Positions 46,301 to 58,599 of a DNA stretch of 64,000 bases are shown here, piece by piece; position 1 is the first letter of the stretch; each line of letters opens with the position of its first letter. Position numbers and translations under genes: made by a program. A model generated the notes under the pieces. The model searched no databases and was not told the DNA's origin. It was given only the letters and a program-made list of their open reading frames with translations. Source of the DNA: Rhododendron vialii (taxonomy: Eukaryota; Streptophyta; Magnoliopsida; Ericales; Ericaceae); NCBI RefSeq assembly GCF_030253575.1, contig NC_080560.1:9730501-9794500 (forward strand), written 5' to 3'.

Positions 46301-49300
46301 AAAGCTTGTAGCCAAAGTCTTGGAGTAAGGAGCAAGGCGTGGACACGTGGTTCTCACGCATTGGAAGGCATGCAAGCAGCTCAAGCTAGGAGCCTTTGAC
46401 AAGAAGACATGTGGAAACCATGCAAGCACTTCGTAGCCATGCAAGGCTTATGTTGCTCCCTATAAATACCAGAATTGAAGGCCTTATCAAAGGTCCACGA
46501 CCAAATCAAGCCCAACGCTTAATCTCAATTTCATTTCAATTACCTTTACTTTTCAGCAAAGTTTGTATCCAATCTAGCTCAGCCTAGATCTTATTTCATT
46601 TCCTTGTACTCAAACTTCCTTAAATCGTTAATGGAGTTCATTTAATTCTCAATCAGTCCTTGTTTTCTTTTCTTTCCATTTTCTAACAGTAGTTAGGAAA
46701 TTTAAAGTCCTTTTTCACTAAAGGCAAACCACGAATCATCTCACGGCCTTACCCTTTAGGTTGTACACAATTGTTTTTGTAGAAGTCAGATTGAGGTCAG
46801 CAAGCCTTGAATACCAATTTGGACTGCAGTCCAGTCCTGGCATGCTCACAATACAAGTTTACTGAGTTTTGCTCTTTTTGAGGAAAACAGAACCTCAATT
46901 GTTAGATTTGTGTGAAACAAGTCTTTATATGAATAGTGAGATTGAACGTAGTATTGTCTGTGGATACTTGCATTCGTGTAATAATCTGTGTATTTAAGCT
47001 GGTGGTACGGCTTTACCCAACTCCGATGCTGCTTCCCTATAGTTATAAAGGAAAACGGGATCTTTATCAGCAAGTTACTGATAAACTTTTTACTATTGCC
47101 CCTTCTTCATTGAAGTTCTTGTCTTATCACAGGTAATGGGGTTCTTTAGTAGCTTTTGAAATGAATTTAAACCTGCTACAATACAATATTTGACAAAATG
47201 TCAAGTTTGCAAACATCCTGCAGATTTGTGATTCAGCCAATAGTTGCTGAGTAGGAACATGCATTTAATCCTCAGATGCTTAATGTGAGATTTTTCAGGT
47301 ACTATAGTAATGCAAACATTATTGAGAAATGTGCATTATTAGGATATAAAGACCTTGAGGCACAATTAAATAAGGTTAGTCCGTAAGTCTTTTCTGAAGG
47401 TAACCTAATTTTTCAAACGATAACGGAGTAAATTACAACCATCTGGGCATGTTTGGAAAAGTGAATAGCCGCCTTCTTTCAGAATGCTTGAATTAACAAA
47501 CAATATGCATATATTTTGGATAATCTACAGAATTATTCGTGTAATCTTCTGACTTTAGAATCATAAAAGTTGGTGATAGAGAGTGTACATTTGCAACATG
47601 AACACGTGACCACATATCCAGTTTAGAATTCGTGAATTCATTTCTCAAAAAATGCGAATTAACACTCCTCTACTAAGCGGATTCATTGTTAACATAAAAT
47701 GTAATGTCTGAAACCTCTAGATTAACCACAACTCATGATATACAAGCACGCTCCATACGTTCCCGGACGAACTATAGCCATTAACTTTATGGTGCTGTCA
47801 TTCTATAGATGGCAACAATTAAATTTCTCCTGCTGATAGCTATGAATGACAGCATTGCTTGGAGGATACACACTAGCATTTACATAGAAATATGTAAGGG
47901 TTTCCTTTAATCCCTTGCCGATGTGGGAGTAGTTAGTAGTGAGATTGCTGGGAGCTTCTCTACACTAACACAGGCTTATCCCTTCAATTTCCTTAATAAG
48001 GGAGATTCTGGGTTTATGAGTTTACTTTTGTGAATTTAATGAAACAAGTAATTTAAATGTCTATAAACACGCTTTGAAGACGCTACCTCTCTGAAGGCAG
48101 TTTTAGAAAATTCGCTTTTGCGCTCTAGCTCTGCGAGTCTTTACTTGTTCCCAACGTGTTGTGTCTTCCATTTTATGGAGATTTGCGTGGTGGGATGTCC
48201 GTGTCGGTACTACAGAGGCTATGATTCAACTATTTTCTGATTTAATCCTCTTATGTGCTAAATCCTCTGCTTTCTTATGGGCAACTTTTGGTCACTTTTC
48301 AGGAAGGTTACCACACTTTCCGCGGAGGGTTTTGGAATTACTTCAGCATAGGTAAGTGTTATTTTCAAGTTGATAACTCCGCTGGTACTCTACTTGATTG
48401 TATACTTGTACTGTTATTCTGAGAAATCTTCCTATTAAAACTATACAAGATAGATTGATTATTCTTGTGAGCCTTTTCTGTCATAAGATATCTTTCTCAT
48501 ACTCCCACGTAGTTGCTGCTTCTTAGGGATGGCAACATTAGGTTCGGCCCGAGTTTTGGTAAAACCAAACGAGAACCAAAATTCAGAATTGAAACCGACC
48601 AAAACCACTATGGCTATGGGCATTCCAGTACATCTTTTTCAACACAAGTGGATCTTAGTGCTTCTCAGGGAATGAAAGCTCTGTATTTGAAGTTTAATTC
48701 ACATGTCTATCATAGTAAAAATGTGGAGTTTTCTTTTGCTTAATTTGGTCCATGTATTCATATCATTTTTTATTTTGCTTTCTGTTGGAAATTGGAATAT
48801 GTCAGACACCGGTCAATAGGAATACCCTTTCATGTCCTTCTGTAACTAGCATTATGTTTTACCTCTTAAAATTTCTGATGCGATATGTTATTAAGTTTTC
48901 TATTTTACAGGTATGGATGCGCAAGTATCCTATGCTTTCCATTCTAGGCGAAAGCTGCATCCAGATAAGTTCAAAAACCAGTTGGTTAATCAGGTATGGT
49001 AGCATTATCATGTGCAGTGTTTGGAATGTCGCTATAAGATTGGGCAGCCGCTAAACTGCCTATTTCCTGTACTGAAGTTTTGAATATAAGGTTCATGATG
49101 AAGGTAACGAAAGATAAATGGACAAACATGATTCCTTTTGTGCGGTCTAAAAATCTAAGCTGTCATCATATGCTTTAGGGCTCAGATGAGAATAATTGGC
49201 ATATCCAATTTCGGAGGAGTGTTATATGGAATAGACAACCACCCCAATAGAGGGTTCTGGCACATCTGTTGCCAATACTTGCCGTTGTAAGCACTGTTGT

Positions 49301-52300
49301 TCAATGGGGCTAGGAATATCTGTGTTGTTTTCCTCTTTCTTTTGATTCTCCTCCTATCTTTTGTATATTTGTATTCTGTTTGCTAAAGTAAAATCTAGAC
49401 GAGGACAATTTATTCATATACATTGTCAAGGATTCAGTTACTCCAAAAAATGTTGCGAAAACTTAACCGTTCATTTACAATATAGAAAAATGTCATACAT
49501 CATGTATTGTGCGTCGTGTTGGTGTCAATGTGTCACACATGCATCCTAAGTTACATGTCACGAAATAGAATGTAGCGTGTAACCCACTGGGCACCATTTT
49601 TACTTGTGTAGTATTTCCAAAATTCACTCTATATTTAAATTCCAAATTTTCTTCATCCTCAGGTTCCAAATTTTGTTTTTACCTCTTCAACTATCCTATT
49701 TTATTTACCAGAATAATGCCCGCTGCATAAGTAACAATGGTAGGAACTGTAGGATAATGACAACTCTAATTTATAATTTCACCATGGAACATGGTGTAGG
49801 ATTTGTTTACATATGCAAATGCATGCTTGTGAAACCATGATAGCTTGCTCATCAACATCATCCCTGTTTCCAATTAGATAGTAAATGTGATTCACCTTTC
49901 TTTAATGAAGAGTGGTCAGTGGTGTATGCTATTTGATTTCCTAATTCCTAATCGGCTTCCTTTGTTCAAGATAAGTGCACCATATGATTGCATAACTTGA
50001 TAAATGTAGATATGAGCTTGGGGTTCTCTCATAATAACAAAATCATATTGTTATAAGCTTGAGAGGTGATAAACAGATAAACACATTTATGCATAGTTCT
50101 GTTCTGGTCTTGTTTTGCATATTTTGTTTCAAAACATTAAAATGAGAAGATGCCACCGGCTGCTTGTTGTTTTGCTCAGATTACTTATCTGAAGATTGTA
50201 TGTAGACAAGGATGGTTTTGTGCTTATCCGTTCTATCCTTCTTCAAGGTGAGTTTATTAGATATATTCGTCGTGTAAGAACTTTGATATCATCAAGCTAA
50301 GGGGAAAATAATGTGGGGTTGATATTTTTATTGTCACTTTTTAATGCATCTAGTTTGATTTATTGGTGTTACTATCAGATTTCCTATATCATTTAAAATA
50401 ATGTAGGTTTCTGTAATTGTACATATTGCCTTTGAAATACATCGTAACTCTTGGTGGAGATGTGATGGCTTATTTTGAGGATTGTTACTTCTTGTCTTGG
50501 GGTCATCCTGTTGGATGGAAATCCAAAATATGTTTTCATTAGTTCTCAGTAGTTTATTTTGCTCAAGTTGTTTTGTTTTCTTGCACCACAAGAAGATCAA
50601 TTGTTTCTATGTAGGAACATAGCTCAGCTTGCAAAGGTTAAGTTCATGAAAAAACATGGAGAATGGCAGGATCTACACATCTCTCGCAGGTAATTTAATG
50701 GAAAATTTTCCTGGGAATCACTTTACTATCGACATAGAGTGGTTTTTTTTTTTTGGTAATTGAAGATTTATTGAAACAAAAGGAATTACTCGACATAGAG
50801 TTTTGGTCACTTGGCATTAAACTTGATCTTGGATGTTACCGTCTGCCATCTTATGGTTCTCGCGTATGATTTGTAGAAGATGAAGCCTTATGATTTATCT
50901 TACCGAGTAGTTGTTTCTTTAACGTGCAGTATCAGGTCCATTGTATGCCTCAACTTGCCTAGCTTCTCTGGTGGATTAAATCCTTGGGGAACACCAAGTA
51001 CAAAGAAAAAACTCAATGTTAGTGCTTTTCTTTCTTCTCTGGTGGTTATTTGAATTATCTTTCAGGAACTGCACTTACTGTGGGAAAGTTCTTTTTGCCT
51101 TTCACTTCTTTGATCAATGTAACTTGGTGGCATATGCTGTGCAGAGGGAATTGACTCCACCATTTGTTGATGATGGCCTTCTGGAGATTGTTGGTTTTAG
51201 AGATGCTTGGCATGGGCTTGTTTTGCTATGTCCAAACGGACATGGGACTCGTCTTGCGCAGGTTAGTGTTGAAACACCTATCAGTAATATTGAATTTTAG
51301 TTATGGTTTTGGATGAATCTCCTGATATTAAAGTGAGTAATTCGATCTCATGAATGAGAAATCAAAATAACTTTGGATGAGTGACTTTGTTAAGCCAAGT
51401 CTGCTAGAAAATAGGGGCATGCCCATTATCTGTTGCAGCTGTTCTAAAACTAAGATGTGGTTTCAAAATTGTGTGGCAGGAAATGCATGCCTTTCTTATA
51501 CATAGGAACTGGGTATCCATTCTCCGGAAATATATTTAGTTTCAAGGTTCGAGTCTTACTTGAGCGGATTATAAAACTTGTAGACCAATTTCCGCTTGTT
51601 GGTTAGGTTCTTCACAACATTTGTCAAAAGCATTAGCCAATTCACTGTGGCTAAATTCTGTGAGTAATGTTAGGAGAGAAATTAATTGCGAAGGAGAAAT
51701 AAGATGGATTTCGTGTAATCAGAGTGCTGGTGTGATAGCTCATAATGTCAGGTAGTATGTGACCTTAATAATGGAAATGTTTCTGTTAAGCTTAATTAAT
51801 CGGAAATCGAGACGCGGTTTTATTGACGAGAATTGCATTCTTGAAAGTTACAGTACTTTTTAAAAAAGTGGACCCTGTTTATTTGGCAGACATGGGTTAA
51901 ACAAGGTAGCTTACCTTGTTTATTTTATTTTGCGTATCACATACACTCTAGAGAAGGAAAAACATGAAAGATTTGGCAATCACATTACGAGCCATTTAGT
52001 TAGCAATCTCAAAAAAACCTAAGACGGCTATTTTTGTGTCTACGATTTTCCTTCGTGCAGGCACACAGAATCCGGTTTGAATTTCACAAGGGTGCGGCTG
52101 ACCACGCGTATATGAGGATCGATGGGGAACCCTGGAAGCAACCCCTTCCAGTAGACGATGACACTGTTGTGATAGAGATCTCTCATCATGGACAGTTGAA
52201 GATGCTCGCCACCCCCAAGTGCATAGCCAAAAGTGTACACGATCAGCTGATGCCTACAAATCATGATGTTGATGGAGAGGATAGAGGTGAAGACAACGAC

Positions 52301-52384
52301 TCTGTAGGAGAAGAACAAAGGAAGTTTGGGGCAGCAGACACATTCAAGATCCCCTATGAGGTTGACATTTCTCACCTCTTTTAA
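43312..52384 (+). CDS. DGK5: Diacylglycerol kinase (DGK5-like)
   Basis: Complete 12-exon gene, 488 aa, converting diacylglycerol to phosphatidic acid with ATP in plant lipid signalling. Coding exons: 43312-43512, 43655-43777, 43890-44018, 44580-44665, 44984-45107, 48303-48351, 48911-48993, 50180-50247, 50615-50689, 50930-51017, 51145-51261, 52061-52384. All introns are GT-AG and phases match. The catalytic domain (about 37-175) has [16 protein letters not shown], the ATP-binding GGDGT (111-115) and PLGTGNN (138-144). The accessory domain follows ([55 protein letters not shown]). The C-terminus [19 protein letters not shown] is the hallmark of DGK5 proteins. There are no C1 domains, as normal for this small plant cluster. 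The start follows a splice acceptor at 43299. Intron 5 (3.2 kb) contains a solo LTR. A possible alternative last exon lies at 52612. Confidence 0.95.
45200..46889. mobile_element. Solo LTR in DGK5 intron 5
   Basis: 1690 bp starting TGTTTACACCC and ending GAGGAAAACA, flanked on both sides by the 5-bp duplication GAACC (45195-45199 and 46890-46894). It contains a TATA box (CTATAAATACC near 46460) in plus orientation, followed by a pyrimidine-rich leader, as expected for a U3/R boundary. No coding region or second LTR, so it is a solo LTR relic. Family not determined. Confidence 0.75.
45881..46162. repeat. Two tandem copies of a 141-bp unit inside the solo LTR
   Basis: Both copies begin GCTGCTCACAAG and run through GCGTGATAAGAAAGGG to CACAAGGGACGA with only a few differences (GCAGCTCACTCAAG vs GAAGCTCACTTAGG). 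This is a duplication within the putative U3 region. Confidence 0.85.
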
Positions 52385-52611
52385 GCAAAGCCATCCTCAT
52401 TGATTATGTTTTTCCCAGATATTACTTACCTGTAATCAGCTTAGTAGTTTTTCCTCATTTCCGAGGAATAATCCCATGATTGGCTTAGCTTTATTCCATG
52501 TAACTACGTGTATAATAGTGTTGCTATTTGATGCATAGATATTAGCTATTTCGTAATTTCCGCCGTCAATGCATCAAACCTCATTCGTCACATACTTCTT
52601 TCAATTTTTAG

Positions 52612-52816
52612 GAGCAGAATAAGGGAAAAGACAGTTGCAGCTCGCAGTGACAGACTCTGGATATCACACGCAGTTAAGAGAGTGATTTATCCAACGTGCC
52701 AACCCTGGATCTTGTGTTTCTGGATTTTTATGGCATATCAAGTTAAAGAGACGTGCTTAAGACGAAGTCCTATCCATCGTGCAGAAAGGATGCTCAAGTG
52801 GCTGTTTATGTTTTGA
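52612..52816 (+). CDS. Candidate alternative last exon of DGK5 (calmodulin-binding type)
   Basis: After the DGK5 stop and a TTTTTAG acceptor (52605-52611), an open frame runs from 52613 to a TGA at 52814-52816 and starts SRIREKTVAARSDRL, WISHAVKRVIY. This is a basic, amphipathic stretch with Trp and spaced hydrophobics, as in calmodulin-binding helices. In tomato, alternative splicing of DGK yields an isoform with such a C-terminal tail, so the position and character agree. The frame needs a phase-2 donor in the last exon; weak candidates exist (for example after AGGAA at about 52323), but none is strong. The true end of the exon is uncertain. Confidence 0.5.
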
Positions 52817-53137
52817 ATCAGAGACATCAGGTCGCAATGGAACAACCTTATCTCTGGAGCAAAGGCCGTCTACTCGATCGGCTGTTACATTACCTCACTC
52901 TGTCAGTATGTTTCTGTTTCGGTTTCTGGTTTTCTGCTGATAGTAACACTCGAATCTGAACACCATACCAAGTGCGAAAATGTTCATCCATCCGGCCAGA
53001 ATGTTACAATCTTACAACATACATGCCTTCTATGAACAATAAAGTTTACAAACATTCCCGTCTCTCACACACATACACGACAAGGTTAACCTTACATTTG
53101 TGACAACTTGTTCATAAACACAATAACTAAATGTACA

Positions 53138-53329
53138 CTAATTAAAAGGTCCCCAGCAGATAAGGTGCAAAACTTTCTCAGCTTTGTCAGCTTCCCTTAC
53201 CCTCCTTAGCCTCTCGTCCACGCTGACCACCTTCCTCTTCGACTCTCCGGCACCCAAAACCCGTCTAATATCAACGGGCTTTCCGGATTCCGGTCTGGGT
53301 CTTGCCGGAGAAGGCTTGATTCCGGCCAT
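53138..53329 (-). CDS. Small conserved-looking protein ending CWGPF, function unknown
   Basis: A 63-aa open frame: MAGIKPSPARPRPESGKP, VDIRRVLGAGESKRKVVSVD, ERLRRVREADKAEKVLHLIC, WGPFN. It is basic, with a proline-rich start and a likely helix before the C-terminal HLICWGPFN. That end resembles MYLSCWGPN of the wound-induced DUF3774 peptides located 2.3 and 7 kb away, although the rest does not align. A TATA-like GGGATAAATAGAT lies on the minus strand about 35 bp before the ATG, too close for a long 5' leader. It could be a real small gene, a last exon, or chance; the coherent codon pattern favours a real gene. Confidence 0.5.
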   Translation of the reverse strand: MAGIKPSPARPRPESGKPVDIRRVLGAGESKRKVVSVDERLRRVREADKAEKVLHLICWGPFN

Positions 53330-53379
53330 CAATACCCCGCTAGAGCTCTGTTATCTATTTATCCCCTTGAACTGCTCTC

Positions 53380-54343
53380 AAGAAAATCTTGCAGGCTCAT
53401 ATGTATGCCTCAAGCTCAGCCCTTTTATGCTTTTATGCCTGTGGCAATCTGTTATACGACAGTTGCGGTAATGGATCAAAAGGCACGGGAAAACAGAATT
53501 GACAGGGTCTTGGGGTCCGGAATTTTGGTTATCAATCTTGGAATGTGGGAAAATGGATATCAGTTGGTTACATTTTATATGTGGAGGATTGGGTCAGTGG
53601 GAGTTGTTTTTTTTTTTTTTTTTTTTTTGTTTTCTAAACCATAAGAGGTATCCACACCCAAACCGAATGAGACTCATAAGTATTAGTCTACTATTTGACA
53701 TTCGGGTTAGAATTGCTTCACATGTCAATTTTTCAACTTGGCATGTCATGTCAAATTTTACGTCCTTAGATTGGAGATTATGTACTCAGGGCCGGCTGTA
53801 GAGAACCAACACCTATGGAAAGCATTAAGAAGCAGCTAGGAGGGAGACCATTGGGCACACCCATGAGGCTACCTACATAGACTTTCACCTCCCAACTGGA
53901 CGCGCCCATGAGGCTACACCTGTTTACTAATTGTTTTGTTGGAAAAAAATTAGCGTGGTCCCTGAATGCATGGTTTTCTCTTAACTTTGTCTTTTCTAGC
54001 ACATTGTCTTCTGTTACAGGTTTTTTTTTAGAAGACCTTGTGTTACAGTTATAGGGAAATTTGATGGAGTATGTTCAATTGAATGAAATTCGGGGCAAAA
54101 TATTATCAAATAAAAAGAGAAGTTAAAACATTTATTATTATTTAATGGTGTAATGTTATCTGATAGTCTAATATTTAATTGAATTGTTCATACTGACTAG
54201 AAATTCTTCCAGGTGTAATTCTTTTTGTGTAAAAATGGTTATATTTTCGAGTACTATTTTTTGAATAATCTTTTGTTACAGTCATGTGACGACGACAATA
54301 TTTTCCACTGGAAAAAAAAAAAAAAAAAAAAAACACGACATTT
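53380..54343. other. Intergenic, homopolymer-containing
   Basis: Contains a T run (53607-53629) and an A run (54309-54332). No gene or classified repeat. Confidence 0.35.
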
Positions 54344-54397
54344 TACATTTAGTCTAATTACCTAGTTATACCACGTGACTTGGTGAGCCTGTGGTTA

Positions 54398-54570
54398 GGA
54401 GATTAAATTATTTACACCGACGGTGTGAACATTTATTTTCTTCAAATCAATTACATTGCGCCACATCGTCATGTTTAATTAATTGGGACCATTGTTTTGA
54501 CGACGTAGCATAATGTAATTGATTTGAAGGAAACAAATACTTACACAGCTGGTGCATAAAATTTATTCTT
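54398..54570. mobile_element. MITE inserted in unit 1 only (8-bp target duplication)
   Basis: 173 bp flanked by TGTGGTTA (54390-54397 and 54571-54578). The unit-2 counterpart (57165-57172) has a single TGTGGTTA and no insert. Ends are imperfect inverted repeats (AGATTAAATTATTTACACC / GGTGCATAAAATTTATTCT), with an inner AATCAATTACATTG ... CAATGTAATTGATT-like hairpin. The 8-bp duplication suggests hAT. Confidence 0.8.
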
Positions 54571-55496
54571 TGTGGTTAAAAGGCTCTGCATGTGAGTTTT
54601 CGAATCCTACAGCCTATACCTCTGAATAACATGGCTCGATAGTGGTACGAACCCAAGTCATATACTTATAATCTGCGTTTCATTGCATGAGCATGAAATT
54701 ATCTTTGAAAAATGTTTCAATCTGTTAAAGTTCGCGAGAGTGATAATTAAGAGCGGTAAACTATGCGGTGGTTGGTCCCGAGACACACACAAATGTACGG
54801 ATCATACAACTTTTCAAAATCTTTTTTCCAACGGATTCCTCCACCTTTTTGAGAGAGGGTTTCCTAAGAGTTTTGTGGAAACAGTAGCCTTAGGAAACAT
54901 GCTTTCGGAAGAGTGGCGCCAAAATATTTGGTATCCTTTGGATGATTTTCATGCCCAATGGGAGATGGATGATAGAGATTGAGATCACCTGATCTATTGA
55001 GTCTTATCTCTAGCAGTATGACACTCGGATGATTCTCAGTACTACTCGATTAAAGTCATCACCATGTGCCAACTGTTATTTTTTTAGTTTGAAGTGTTGT
55101 GTGCAATAAGTGTGACTTCTTGTCATGCGGTGTCCGAAATGAAATGGGTAAAAGATAAAGCTGAGTTTGGAGGAGAGCCACTCCCCGAGAAAGAATGAAC
55201 CCTGGTTTTATCCAAAACTCTGGGCAACAAATTGTATTGTATTGTATTGAGCCAAAACCATGTGCCTTACAGTGCCATACAAATGCAGTTATGCATTATG
55301 CACCATCTGAAGCTCCCAATCTATCCTCGTGTATTTTGGTGTTGTTAAACTCACTTGAAGGGCAAAAAAGTCATTTCATTCATACGGTCCCAAATTTCCC
55401 TCTCGAACCCATTAGATTAGCTTGCCATTCCCCAAACCACAGGCAAAACAGGCGCAGCCACTTGTTTCCCCACTAACGTACCATGTTTGGCCTCTT

Positions 55497-55503
55497 TATA
55501 TAT
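55497..55503 (+). promoter_or_regulatory. TATA box of wound-induced gene 1
   Basis: TTTATATATG lies about 115 bp before the ATG, and an equivalent TTTATATATAGG lies at 60206-60213 before the paralogue. Position and conservation between the two copies support it. Confidence 0.6.
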
Positions 55504-55614
55504 GTAGGCTCAAACTCGGATTGCAAGTGCTTCATCAAATCATAGAAGTATAAAACTCCTCTCCTCAAATAGACCAAGAACGACGGCGGCGACAACAACG
55601 ACGAAAACAGCAAG

Positions 55615-55872
55615 ATGAGTTCAACAAGCAGAGCATGGATTGCGGCCACGTGCGTTGGGGCCGTGGAGGCGTTAAAAGATCAGGGATTCTGTAGGTGGAA
55701 CTGTACCATGAGGTCGATACACCAGCATGCCAAGACCAATCTCCGGTTCTTCCCGCAGGCCAATAAACTGTCTCCTTCGTCATCGGCCATGGTTTCGTGG
55801 GAGGAGAAGGCCGAAGAGGCGGAAGAGTCACTGAGGAAAGTTATGTACTTGAGCTGTTGGGGTCCAAATTGA
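55615..55872 (+). CDS. Wound-induced protein, DUF3774 family (copy 1)
   Basis: Single-exon gene for an 85-aa protein of the plant wound-responsive family (Arabidopsis At4g10265/At4g10270 type). The N-terminus MSSTSRAWIAATCVGAVEAL holds a short hydrophobic helix. LKDQGFCRWN and MRSIHQHAKTNLRFF follow, then a Ser-rich stretch, and the protein ends EESLRKVMYLSCWGPN, the family signature. Full length; promoter, 5' leader and 3' flank are duplicated at 60313. The two proteins differ at 8 of 85 residues (for example TC/AS at 12-13, C/Y at 30, W/R at 62). Members are induced by wounding or stress, but the biochemical role is unknown. Confidence 0.92.
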   Translation: MSSTSRAWIAATCVGAVEALKDQGFCRWNCTMRSIHQHAKTNLRFFPQANKLSPSSSAMVSWEEKAEEAEESLRKVMYLSCWGPN

Positions 55873-58599
55873 GATCAATCAATCTCTTTCATAGCTCAAT
55901 TTTACTATTTTTTCCATTTTTTTTGAATGTGACATATAATGTAGCCGATTCCATGAAATTGGAATTAAGAATGTAAAAATTCCATGGGTAGAAGTTTTGG
56001 GACAGTGTCAAATAGAAGGCGGGAAGGGAAAATTGCACTTTCCTGGCCATTAGGCTTGAACATACTCATAACACTTCTCACACGTGGTGAAACGTTAGCT
56101 TCGATTCTAACATAGGAGTGGATGGACCTCTTAAAGATAGTGGTGCGGTGTGATGAGGCAATATTCCATGGCAGGGTAATAGGTACCATACTTGTACTTT
56201 CATTTAGTGTACCAAAAAAAACATTTCAATTGAAACTTAGCAATTGGAAGAAAAGCAAAGGAAAACAAACAAAGAGAAAGCAACCGAGCTAGAGGGAGAA
56301 AAAAGATGCAGAAAGTGACTATTTGTTTTGTGTTGAGCAAGAAAAAGCTGAAGTTAAATGTTGTAATTCACGAACACTAAAAAGAGACTTTTTCACGGCC
56401 GCTTCGTGAACAGGGTGTTTACGGAGCGCCGTAATCTCAGCCGTCCATCACGCAATCAATGACTGAGATTCGTTTTCAATTATGACATGTCACAATTAAC
56501 TTTTTCCCGAAAAAGTTTTATTAAAATCTCGACCGTCCAAAACACTTTTGGACGGCAGCGATTCACTTCCGTAAACTTTATTTATGGAAACTTCCGTAAA
56601 GAAGTTTCAGGACGTGTTTGGATAATTAATACCTGCCAATGATATTTTCAGCATTAACAAATGTTCTAGGAGTAGCTTATAAGCACCGCCACGTTGTGTT
56701 CCGAATTCTCTCAATCCTTTGTCTAACAAGTTTTGAATACTTTCTTTACGCATTAGTTGAAAAGAAAAGTTTTACAGAAACAAAACAAAACTCTAATCCT
56801 ACTCTGCTGTTTTAAAAACTACCCGGCCTATAAAAAGAGTTTTGATTTTTGAGCTCCACTTTTTATTGATAGCGCTTCACTTTGTTCATGAAATTACGTT
56901 AAAAGTGGAGCTCCATTAGTAAAAAGTAAAGCGCGAAAATCAGTCCCCTATCAAAAAAGTTAAAATTTGGGGCCCACAGCCCACCCTTGCACGTGATACC
57001 CGTAGGGGGAAATGGAGCCCGAGCCACTGTCAAGGCCCATGGCCACCCCCCACAAAAGGACAGAACTACCCTGCACTTTATGACAATATTGTACATTTGG
57101 TCCAATTACCTATTTATAGCACGTGAATATCAAAAAAAAGTTATAGCACGTGACTTTGTGAGCCTGTGGTTAAAAGGCCCTGCATGTGAGGTTTTAATCA
57201 TACAGCCTATACCTCTGAATAACATGGCTCGATAGTGGTACGAACCCAAGTCATGTACTTATAATCTGTGTTCCACGCGATAGCAGGAGCGCAAAATTAT
57301 CTTTGAAAAACATCCCAATCTATTAAAATTCGCAAGAGAGATAATCAGGGCCGGTCCAACCCTAAGGCCCAAGAGGCCTGGGCCTTGGACATCCCAAAAG
57401 GGCCAAATTTTAGGGGCGCTCCAGTTATTTTTTCATTTGGGCTTGAGTAGAAGTCTTTTTGGGCCCTATAGAAGGAAAAAAAAAGAAAGAAGAAGCCCAT
57501 TTCAATTAAAAACCTGTTGGCCCACACGGATCCAGTAAGAGCCCAAAAAATCCTCGGTGGCCTTTTTGTAAATAAGATAAGAGATCTAAATGGTGTTTAA
57601 TTGAAACCCATTCTCTAACAGTCTAAAAAAAAATATAAACGCAGAAAATTTGAAAAAACGAAGAACGAACGGAGAGAAACATGAACGAAGGAACGGAGGA
57701 TCGATTCTCTCACGTTTTGCCCTGAAATTGAAGACGATCGATTCTCTCACGTCTGTTGGTGATATCACTTTCACCAAACGAAGGGGGAACTGGGAAGGGC
57801 ACTGTGTTCGACTCGTTCGAGACTTCGAGGTATTTTTTTTTTTAGGATTTCTGCTTATCTCCGTTCTTACTTCTCTCAGTGTGTATATACATTTTATTAA
57901 ATTTTGGGTTAGTTCAGGGTAGGTTAGATACTTAGATTTTCGGTTTTGAACTTGAACCAGATATTCACAGAAAAAGGGTTGGACTTTCACGAGGATGAAG
58001 AATAATCAGAAAAGGGATTTTAGGATTTTGAAATAAGCTTAGAAATTTAGAACCTTTAGAAGAGATCAGGATTGACTCACACCTTCTTGTGAGCTCATTA
58101 TTCCAGAATTATATTCTCAATCGGTCAATCCCTGTGGCTGTTGATGACTTTGTTCTAGTTGACGTTCCTGTTTTAGAGACACTTGTTCGATGAATCTCTC
58201 TTGTGCCCTTGGTCTTTGGACGACTTGGAAGCTCTCTTTCTCTATATACAAAATCCCCATACCTCTCCTTTTCTTCAAAGATGGGGAACTCCATCGGAGC
58301 TTTCAAGTTTCAAACAGTTAGTTGGTCTGTTGCTGATTACCGTCATTTTATATTGCTTAAATGTTGAAGTTTGTAATTTAATATTGCTCATGAGAAGTGA
58401 GACTCTCTTTAATTAAATTAAGTTCAGTTGAGTAGTGATAGTGATATTATGGCTTTTTTTATTCTCCACTTGATTTGAGCTTATTGGAACTTGAAATGCA
58501 GGACCAGTATATACTAGTATAATACACACTGTAGAGTCTTAGAGTATATCCCCCATTCGCTTGCGACTTGCGAGGTTTCAAATCGGTAAGTATTCTCTT

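Larger units (their letters stand above)
54344..57089. repeat. Segmental tandem duplication, unit 1
   Basis: Begins near CATTTAGTCTAATTACC and ends near CCCTGCACTTTATGACAATA. Matching blocks, in the same order, occur in unit 2 (57090-62256): the GAATAACATGGCTCG block (54620 / 57212), the GGTTGGTCCCGAGACACAC block (54770 / 59490), the wound gene with promoter and 3' flank, the CTAATCCTACTCTGCTG block (56795 / 61738) and the GGGGCCCACAGCCCACCCT block (56968 / 62068). It carries its own 173-bp insertion at 54398-54570. Confidence 0.85.

Noticed and set aside
51016-51300. 94-aa ORF taken as a separate gene
   Set aside because: It is DGK5 exon 11 (51145-51261) read together with adjacent intron sequence.
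57586-57990. 134-aa minus-strand ORF in the hAT element
   Set aside because: No transposase or other domain; the recognisable transposase pieces are on the plus strand.
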